Origin: Coriaria nepalensis
Taxonomy: Eukaryota > Streptophyta > Magnoliopsida > Cucurbitales > Coriariaceae
Length of the DNA stretch: 64,000 nucleotides
NCBI GenBank assembly: GCA_027186245.1
Contig: CP114486.1
Location: 62,001 to 126,000, forward strand
Direction of reading: 5' to 3'
Position 1 is the first letter of the stretch. Each line of letters opens with the position of its first letter. Shown here piece after piece: positions 56,961 through 64,000 of the stretch. Position numbers and translations under genes: made by a program. The notes beneath the pieces were generated by a model, which was not told the origin of the DNA, did not search any database, and saw only the letters and a program-made list of their open reading frames with translations.

Positions 56961-58223
56961 ATGGCTACCTTAATATCCACCAACATACTTCCCTCTCTTA
57001 CCCTCTGCAACTCTTCCACATTGCTTTCTTCGAAGCCACCCCAATTTTCTTCCTTCTCTTTCCATTCTGCCACTGCTCCTAAGCTCAAGGGTCTAAATCT
57101 GTCACTTGCTTCAACAACTAGGGTTTATGCTGCTTCTCAAGTGGTGGACTCCCCTGATGCCATAGAACCGCCCCCAGAAATCCTTGATGCCGCTGACTCC
57201 CTCGCACTTCAGGTTTGTGACTCACTGACTTCATTTTAGGGTGCTTCACCTTCTCAGAAATACATGGTTGGCCAGAAAACTTTGTATTTTCTCTATCGAC
57301 TATGTGCATTGGAGCAGTGGGATTGCTTTTCCAGCTTTTAGCTTTTAACATTTTCTGGAAAATATTCCGACTTGGAGGCTTTCCCTCGCTTTTTTCCCAT
57401 AATCTTATCACTAATCAACCAAAAACTTTACATAGATTAGTTGCCCTTCTTTTTCTGAGCTGGAAGTGGTAAAATAATATATCCAAGAGTTCCTGTAATG
57501 AACACAATGCAACCGTCGACATTCTTTATATCCAATTCTGACAACCAAATTAATTGGAAAATATTATATATTTTCCTTCGTATTAATGAAAATTTTCATC
57601 TTTTTCAAGCAGTGGGCTGCGCTCTCGAGCTTAAAAAATAATAATTTAAATACATAAAATAAAAAGAAGAGCAATGTACCAGTTTGTGTATCCTTTTAAC
57701 ATTCTAATTCATGGTCTAGGTTGAAGATTCAGAGACGCCCGAAACTTCCTCTCTGGGTATTAGTGAAGATCTGGACAAGGTATTACTAAATCTATGACTT
57801 GTTTCTAACCCTTCTGTCTCACCTGTCTTAATGAGGACAATTTCATCCCTTTTTTGAATGGTTTGGCAGAGTTCTTATAGTTAAAAAATAAAAAATTGCT
57901 TTTGTAATCAGACGGCACCAAAGCAGAAAATTAGAATTAAGCTAAGATCTTACTGGGTGCCCCTTATAGAGGACTCGTGCAAGCAGATAATGGATGCTGC
58001 AAGGACCACCAATGCTAAGACGATGGGTCCGGTGCCTTTACCAACCAAAAAGCGCATATACTGTGCTCTCAAATCACCCCATGTGCATAAGGATGCTCGC
58101 TTCCATTTTGAAATCCGTACCCATCAGCGCCTCATCGATATTCTTTACCCCACTGCCCAAACAATTGATTCCTTGATGCAGCTTGACCTTCCTGCTGGGG
58201 TTGATGTCGAGGTCAAACTCTAA
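56961..58223 (+). CDS. RPS10: Chloroplast 30S ribosomal protein S10
   Basis: Three exons (56961-57212, 57720-57779, 57912-58223) join to 207 residues. The first exon is Ser/Thr-rich with few acids (MATLISTNILPSLTLCNSST), a plastid transit peptide, followed by an acidic linker (PPPEILDAADSLAL). The S10 core begins APKQKIRIKLRSYWVPLIED in exon 3, with TMGPVPLPTKKRIY, SPHVHKDARFHFEIRTHQRL and a C-terminal DLPAGVDVEVKL, matching bacterial-type S10. S10 packs in the head of the small subunit near helices 39/41. All residues expected of a functional copy are present. Confidence 0.96.
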
Positions 58224-59350
58224 AGAAGCAGTGTTAAATCATGGTAAAGTTCTTATCTTTTTGACAATGTTGTTCATTTTGAAGTTGGGTTTTTTTTTTA
58301 GCTAGTTCGTCTGCTAATCTGAACTTTTACAAGGGCATGATATGAATCCACGTATAATACAATACTATTATATCCATTGTTTTGTTTCAATCAGTTTTCC
58401 TGGGTTTGAATGGTATTGCGTATAGGTGATGGATTTTCGAGGAACCGCTGGCAGGCTGCTGGGTCAAGTTTGCAGAAAACAGGTTGACCTTTTTAATTTT
58501 TCTCCTATAAGCAGTATTCTGTATAAAAGTTGAGTGATGATAGTGTGGTTATGGAGATGGGGAAATGATAGGAATATTTCTTAGCATCTGTCTCCCTTAA
58601 ACCGTTGGCTTTTGAATTCCTATGTTGGGCACTTATGAGCAAAAATGAAGAGTATGACATTGAAGGTGTATGTTTTACAAATATACCTAATTGAGAATGC
58701 ACAAGGCCTTGTTCTCGTTTTATTCACCAAATAAACATGACTTGGGAATTATCTCCAGCCTAGAGAATAGAAACCATTTGGAAGTTTTCCTTATACCTCT
58801 GAAAAATAATGCCCATAATACAGTAACCATTAAGACTGACTGTTTTCTTGAAGATGAAAGTCTTTTGTTGGAGAATAGCGACTTTGACTTGAGTGAGACG
58901 TCCGTTGGTCTAGGGGGGTTGGAAAATGTGGCATGTCCACTCACCCCTATGAAGAAGAAAAAGAAACAAAAGTTAAGGTCAAAAGAAGAGAAAAATATGA
59001 TTTTTCAAAGGGAAAAAAAAACGCAAGAAGAAAATGACACCGTAACTGTGGCTTCTGACTTTCGTTAACAGTATCCTTAGCTCCACCCTCCCCAAAGATA
59101 TATCCACACGCAATCCAAAGTCTCCTCGGAATCTTCCATTCCCCTTGGCCCTGGAAGTTCCAGTCGTCGCTTGACCCTGTCTCTTCTTCCTCTACAGACC
59201 ATATCCCCATCTCTCCTCGTTGCTCTCCTCGTTGCCAGCCATCGCTATTCATCATCAACACATCTTACCTCCTTATAAGTCTATTCTTTCACAGATTTTA
59301 TACCACATCTTGGTCAATTTTATTTCCTCCCCAACAGAAACTCAATTTGC
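58224..59350. other. Intergenic
   Basis: About 1.1 kb between RPS10 and the serine acetyltransferase pseudogene. An open frame at 58691-59068 (125 codons, lysine-rich end KKKKKQKLRSKEE) has no recognised family and no clear splice context. I do not call it a gene. Confidence 0.45.
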
Positions 59351-60970
59351 ATGGCTCCTTGTATTGACAATTCCCAAGCATGCCCACTCTGTCAACCCAA
59401 AATTTCTGAATGTGTTTCTCGCATAACACATGGCCGGAATGAATTTAAATGCTTAAGCACTGAGAAAACTTTTTATGACACTGATCATGAAGAAGATGGA
59501 TCTTTGGCTCACGATTCAAACAGATGCTCTACTCGATGCTGAACAAGAACCAATCCTCTCCAGTTACTGTATCAACTTTGTCTTATCTCACAATTCAATG
59601 GAAAGCCCTCTAGTCAATCACCTTTCAACCAAACTGAGCAGTTCTAGTTTACCCTTTTGCACTCTCTATGATCTCTTCATGGAGGAGCTAAGAAAATATC
59701 CTGAAACCTTGAGGCTTGTGAAATTCTATTTGGTAGCTGCGAAAGAAAGAGACCCATCTTGCATAAGCTATGTGCATTGTTTCTTGAGTGCCAAAGGCTT
59801 TTTGGCATGTCAAGCCTACAGGGTGGCGCACATAAATTGTGGTCAAACGGTTGGAAAGTCCTGGCCCTGTGGATCCAAAACAGGGTTTCTGAGGTATTAG
59901 CTGTAGACATTCATCCGGGGGCAAAAATAGGACGTGTGATATTGCTTGATCATGCGACCGGGGTGGTGATCAGGGAGATGGTAGTGATAGGGAATAATGT
60001 ATCGATTTTGCATGATGTCACCTTAGGCGGAACTGGTAAGCATTCAGGTGATAGACACCCCAAGATTGACAATGGGGTGCTTATAGCGGGTACCTGTGTC
60101 TTAGGGAACATCAATATTGGTGATGGGGCTATGATTGGTTTCTTGGAAATCAAGCCCAAATAATCGACTGAGAATCGATGAACTAATAATAGATTCAACT
60201 CAAGAACAATGCAGAGCAACTCTGTTTTTCTATTTTCTATCAAGTTGCAGACTTCCTCATTTAAAACAAATAACAATTAGAAGACATATATAAAGGAAAA
60301 ATTACATGGTCCAAAACATCTATCACCATACTTAAGGCATGATTACAAACTCGTCCATACTGCTAATAAATGCAAATCAAATCAGTAAGAAAACAGGCAC
60401 AAACAGTGAGAAAAAAGTCTGGAAATAGACTGCATTTTTTTACTTACCGAAGGTAATAAAACCGGTTCATTGGAAATCTAAATGACTTCAATTTCTTCAC
60501 AAAACATGTTGCTATTGATCATTCTAACTTCAACCAATCGCTAGATCTTCAAAACTCTAGTATAATTTAAATTTATTTAGTTTCTTGCACCTGAAGCAAC
60601 ACAACTTGATCAAAGACCCCTTCTGCACTTTCAATCATAACTTGAGCTACACATTCCAATTTGAGTTATTCCAATGCCCACAAGTAAGAAGTGATCTCCT
60701 TCAGCTGATGGTAGAGGAGTCAATACCAAAATAAAATTAACTCAAAAAGTCAACCATTTTCTGGTTTTGATCATGTGGCAGAACAAGCATTTTCAACATG
60801 GTTGTGGTTTAGTAGTGCTAAAGGATGTGCCGCCAAGGACCACAGTGGCTGGAAACCTGGCTACATTGATTGGGGGCAAAGAGAACCCGGTTAAGCTCGA
60901 TGAGGTTCCTAGTTTTAAAATGGACCACCATACAATACATAGGTCTGAGTGGTGTGATTATGTAATATAG
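59351..60970 (+). pseudogene. Serine acetyltransferase (SERAT) pseudogene, split by a solo LTR
   Basis: Recognisable SAT parts run in order: leader MAPCIDNSQACPLCQP, then DLWLTIQTDALLDAEQEPIL, LYDLFMEELRKYPETLR, RDPSCISYVHCFL and KGFLACQAYRVAH. Next come LWSNGWKVLALWIQNRVSEV, VDIHPGAKIG, ILLDHATGVVI, VSILHDVTLGGTGK and SGDRHPKI. The end is VVLKDVPPRTTVAGN and HRSEWCDYVI. The first part is frameshifted near 59500, and again at about 59835 where RVAH is followed by a two-base surplus before KLW. A 658 bp solo LTR interrupts the codons for the left-handed beta-helix at 60141-60798. GETAVIG has become REMVVIG, and the G of LHGVTLGG is D. SAT makes O-acetylserine from serine and acetyl-CoA. The gene has no introns, as in intronless SERAT1/2 genes. 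Confidence 0.92.
60141..60798 (-). repeat. Solo LTR (copia type) inside the SAT pseudogene
   Basis: 658 bp, flanked on both sides by TGGTT (60136-60140 and 60799-60803), a perfect 5 bp target duplication. The minus-strand LTR starts TGTTGAAAATGCTTG and ends ...CCAAGA (expected CCAACA). It shares the GTTGACTTTTTGAG block near its 5' end, and its length, with the LTR at 61048-61712 and the solo LTR at 22538-23191. Reading into it from SAT gives FLEIKPK then a stop. Confidence 0.85.
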
Positions 60971-61047
60971 AAGGCTTTTGGGGTTTGGATATATTTGATG
61001 TATATGGTAATGTTCTTTTGTTGTATTATATAAATAATAATGTGGTC

Positions 61048-61712
61048 TGTTTGAAGATTGCTTGTTTGGTTAGTGACTTCACAATTGGAAATTAGCCAAA
61101 AACGTTGACTTTTTGACTCCCTAATCCAAATGCATTGACTCCAATTCCATTAGCTTCCTCTCATCATTTATGACTTGTTGCAATTGGTTTGAAGGTGATC
61201 GGATCATTAAAACTCAACTTGAGGCCTAATCTTGCTTTTACTGTTTTATTGATTTTGGCCTTGTGAAGTTTCTGTTTTAGTGCATTTTTGACCTCAAATG
61301 GAGCTGCTCTGACCTCAAGCAAGTTTGTTTAAGTTGGTTGGACCTCAAGCTTCAAGATCAAGCATGCCAAAGTCCATCATCTCACTTTTGGTGTTTTAGC
61401 ACAAAGCCAAAAGCTGTTTTTACAGTAACAGCTTTTTGCCTTTGCTGTTTTTACAGAAACAGCTTTTTTGCTGTTTTTGTGTGCTTGATTGTACTTAGCA
61501 CTTTTGTAATGTCCAATCTAGTATTGTAACTTCTAATCCTAGTTGATTAGAGATGTCTTAGTTTACTTTAACTTTAGTAATTGTTCTGATTTGTAATCAT
61601 CTCTTTATTAAGTATTAATGAAATGAAAAACTTGCATTTTAGTAAGTAAGCAAATTTTATCAGAAAACAAAGTGTATTCTGTTTTTTTGCTCTCAACTTC
61701 GAAATTCTAACA
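61048..61712 (+). repeat. 5' LTR of the copia element
   Basis: About 665 bp from TGTTTGAAGATTGCTTG to ...TTCTAACA, ending immediately before the primer site. GTTGACTTTTTGACTCC lies about 57 bases in, as in the two solo LTRs of the window. Several near-repeats of ACAGCTTTTTGCTGTTTTTG occur at about 61410-61480. Confidence 0.8.
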
Positions 61713-61724
61713 TGGTATCAGAGC
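61713..61724 (+). other. tRNA-Met primer binding site of the copia element
   Basis: TGGTATCAGAGC directly adjoins the LTR end, complementary to initiator methionine tRNA. GAG starts 105 bases further on at 61829. Confidence 0.97.
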
Positions 61725-61828
61725 TTAATTCTTAAGGGGCCTGATCATCATCCATTCTTTCTCTCCAACTTCAATTGATAAAAAAAAAAAACAGATTCTT
61801 ACCTACTCAAAAAACCAGAAAATCAGAA

Positions 61829-62215
61829 ATGTCTTCCAACAGTGTGAATCTTCCCTCTCCACCTGTTTTCAGTGGAAAAGACTATCACATATGGAATGAC
61901 AAGATGCAAAATTACCTTATTGCATTTGATCTATGGGAAGCAATGGAAGAAGGCTATGAACCTCCTGCTGAAGATGAGCACTTCACAGTCAACCAACTGA
62001 AGGCAGACAAGGAAAAGAGATTGAAGAACTATAGAGCCCTTACAGTCATCCAATCTGCCATTTCGAATGAGATTCACACAAGAATTCTTGGCCTCAAAAA
62101 TGCCAAATCAGTGTGGGATACTCTTCAAGCAGAATTCCATGGAACCAAAAGGGTTAGAGCTGTCAACTTGCTCACTGCAAGAAGAGACTTTGAAGCTCTA
62201 AGAATGAAAGATGAT
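61829..62215 (+). pseudogene. copia GAG N-terminal part
   Basis: The frame starts MSSNSVNLPSPPVFSGKDYH and includes IWNDKMQNYLIAFDLWEAME, AISNEIHTRILGLKNAKSVW and LLTARRDFEALRMKDD, the UBN2-type GAG of plant copia elements. After ALRMKDD the frame is lost at 62216 by one extra base (or two missing). It resumes as PIKAYVDKLNEIVSQM one frame on. Without that base the protein would run straight into the zinc knuckles and pol. Confidence 0.88.
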
Positions 62216-62216
62216 G

Positions 62217-64000
62217 CCTATCAAGGCTTATGTGGATAAGCTAAATGAGATTGTGAGTCAAATGAGAATGCTAGGAAGTGACATTACTGAGAGCTCCATC
62301 GTGAACAAAGTGTTGGTGAGCTTGCCTTCCAAATTTGACTCAAAAGTGGATGCTATAGAGGAAAGCAAAGATCTGTCCAAACTGACCATGAATGAACTCG
62401 TAGGCTCACTTCAAGCAAATGAGAAGAGACATTCAAATAGGACAGATGCAACTACAGAAGGTGCTTTCTTTGCAAATCAGAAAAAACCTTGGAAAAGGGA
62501 CAACCAAGGCAGCAGCTCCAAACCTTCAAATCCTGCAAGCAAGAAGAAGGAACATACTTGTACCATTTGCAAGAGAAAGGGTCACTTTGAAAAGACTTGT
62601 TGGAACAAGGGAAAACCTCAATGCTCCTATTGCAAAATATTCGGTCATGTGGAGAAGGAGTGCAGAAAAAGGAAGTATGAAACAGAAAATCACAAATCTC
62701 AACAAGCAAATCATGCTGAAGATGAAGAAAATGCTTTCATGGTCACACAAGCCAAAAGACCAAGACAAAGGCATGAATGGTTGATCGATAGTGGATGCAC
62801 AAGTCACATGACCTTCAACAAAGACTTGTTTCTCAGCCTAGACATGTCAAGCAAGACAAATGTCATTGTAGGCAATGGTGAAACTCTGAAGGCAGAAGGA
62901 AGAGGGACTGTTTCTGTCAAGACAAGCAATGGAGCAAGGACAATCAAAGATGTTCTTTATGTTCCGAATCTGGATCAGAATCTTCTCAGTGTGGGGCAAA
63001 TCATGAAGAGTGGCTGCTGTTTTACCTTCCAAGAAGAATACTGCAGAATCCTAGATTCCAACATGAAGCTGATTGCTCAGGCCAAGATCAACAACAACAG
63101 CTTCTCTCTAAATTGGGAAAATGGTGATCATAAGGCTATGATGAGCAAAGCTGATGAATCATGGCTTTGGCACAAAAGATATGGCCATTGTGACCTGAGG
63201 AAACTTAGCATTCTGAGCTCAAAAGGGCTGGTTGAAGACATTCCAAAGTTGCAAGTTCAAACTGAAATTTGTGAATGCTGTCAACTTGGAAAAATGAAGA
63301 GGAAGCCTTTTCCTATCAACCAAGCTAATAGGGCATCTAAGAAGCTTCAACTTGTTCACTCCGATGTATGTGGACCTATGAAGGTTCCCTCATTGAACAA
63401 CAGCAAATTCTTCCTACTGTTTATAGATGATCAAACAAGGTATGGTTGGATTTACTTTCTCAATAACAAATCAGAAGTGTTCGGGCTGTTCAAGAAGTTC
63501 AAAGCCTTGGTTGAAGCTCAGTCAGAAAAGAAAATCAAAGTCTTAAGGACTGATAATGGAGGGGAATACAACTCAACTGAGTTCAAATATTTTTGTGAAA
63601 CTCAAGGCATTGTCCACCAATTTACAGTGCCTTATTCACCTCAGCAAAATGGGGTTGCTGAAAGAAGAAACCGAACAGTAATGGAGATGTCTAGAAGCAT
63701 GCTGTTTGAGAAGAAGATCCCCAAAAGGTTTTGGGCTGAGGCAGCCTTCACCTCTGTGCATCTGCTGAACAGACTTCCTACCAAAGCTGTGGAGGGAAAA
63801 ACTCCATATGAGGCATGGTTCAACCTCAAACCTTCTGCCTCTCATCTCAAAATATTCGGTTCAATTTGCTTCATCCATGTCCCTGATGCCAAGAGGGATA
63901 AACTCTCTGAAAAATCAGAAAAGTGTGTGCTGGTTGGTTATAGTGCTGAAAGCAAGGGATATAGAGTTTTCAACCCAAAGTCCAACAAGGTTATGGTCAG
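62217..64000 (+). CDS. copia GAG C-terminus, protease and integrase, partial at window edge
   Basis: Read from 62217 the frame stays open to base 64000. It contains two CCHC knuckles (CTICKRKGHFEKTC and CSYCKIFGHVEKEC) and the aspartic protease site WLIDSGCTSHM. The GAG-pre-integrase motif is LWHKRYGHCDLRKLS. The integrase core has HSDVCGPMKVP, VLRTDNGGEYN and YSPQQNGVAERRNRT, giving the D-D-35E triad. The end (CVLVGYSAESKGYRVFNP) is the conserved block after integrase. No stop was found, so the pol region here is still readable, although the frameshift at 62216 separates it from the GAG start. Confidence 0.85.

Larger units (their letters stand above)
61043..64000 (+). mobile_element. Ty1/copia LTR retrotransposon, 5' half
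   Basis: 5' LTR (61048-61712), tRNA-Met primer site, GAG, zinc knuckles, protease and integrase are in copia order, with integrase before RT. The window ends inside the region after integrase, so RT, RNase H and the 3' LTR are not visible. The element starts about 80 bases after the SAT stop. The five bases before the LTR (TGGTC) are the probable target duplication. Only one frame lesion is seen in about 2.2 kb, so this insertion looks younger than the others in the window. Confidence 0.88.

Noticed and set aside
58691..59068. 125-codon ORF with lysine-rich end
   Set aside because: No recognisable family, no splice context and AT-rich composition.
60141..60798. Insert in the SAT gene as an ordinary intron
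   Set aside because: It begins TC and ends CA, lacks GT-AG borders, and is bounded by a 5 bp direct duplication, as expected for an LTR.
62419..62784. 121-codon plus-strand ORF in the copia element
   Set aside because: Out of frame with the zinc knuckles and protease, which are read from 62217 in another phase.

Overview
This window looks like nuclear chromosomal DNA of a eudicot plant, probably a woody one. The genes have spliced exons with GT-AG (and one GC-AG) introns and AT-rich introns and spacers. They encode plant-type proteins: a chloroplast S10, a fasciclin-like arabinogalactan protein, a two-pore K+ channel, a QRT1-type pectinesterase and a DUF761 protein. LTR retrotransposons of plant type lie among them. 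No operon, CRISPR array, virus or bacterial insert was seen. The species cannot be named from the sequence.

Layout from left to right. 1-4381 is the 5' two thirds of a decayed Ty3/gypsy element on the minus strand (LTR, tRNA-Met primer site, gag, protease, RT, RNase H, integrase core). It abuts the 3' eight exons of an RsmB/NOL1-type rRNA cytosine-C5 methyltransferase gene (4535-6322), whose 5' part is not in the window. 7117-19886 is a retrotransposon block: two Tat-like Ty3/gypsy elements lie in opposite orientation, each with an accessory ORF antisense to its own gag, and a regular 69-70 bp tandem array sits in the minus-strand one. 21753-24352 is a Nudix hydrolase gene with a solo LTR in intron 2.

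24745-36218 is gene-rich: FLA-type arabinogalactan protein (-), an unrecognised membrane-anchored acidic protein (-), an OAS-TL-like PLP enzyme pseudogene (-), a small two-helix membrane protein (+), a TPK1-type K+ channel (-) and a DUF761 protein (-). 37553-43000 holds a broken ZIP2-like metal transporter (+), a six-exon conserved protein of unknown function (-) and a broken WLM/WSS1-type metalloprotease gene (+). 43180-48812 is another repeat block: a gypsy gag/protease fragment, two minisatellites and a decayed hAT transposase end. 50642-58223 carries a BAH/Agenet chromatin-reader gene (+), a QRT1-like pectinesterase (-) and plastid ribosomal protein S10 (+). 59351-60970 is a serine acetyltransferase pseudogene split by a solo LTR with a perfect 5 bp target duplication. 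A Ty1/copia element with a long open gag-pol frame begins about 80 bp beyond it and runs off the window.

The striking overall feature is the number of broken genes. Four of about fourteen (PLP enzyme, ZIP2, WSS1-like, SAT) carry frameshifts, deletions or insertions, and a fifth (RsmB-like) abuts a retrotransposon within its gene. Two of the broken genes relate to cysteine biosynthesis. This could be a fractionating duplicate segment. The one- and two-base lesions could also be assembly errors, but the 46-base ZIP deletion, the LTR insertion and the active-site substitutions could not. Exon boundaries were set by reading splice sites and checking that spliced lengths are multiples of three.
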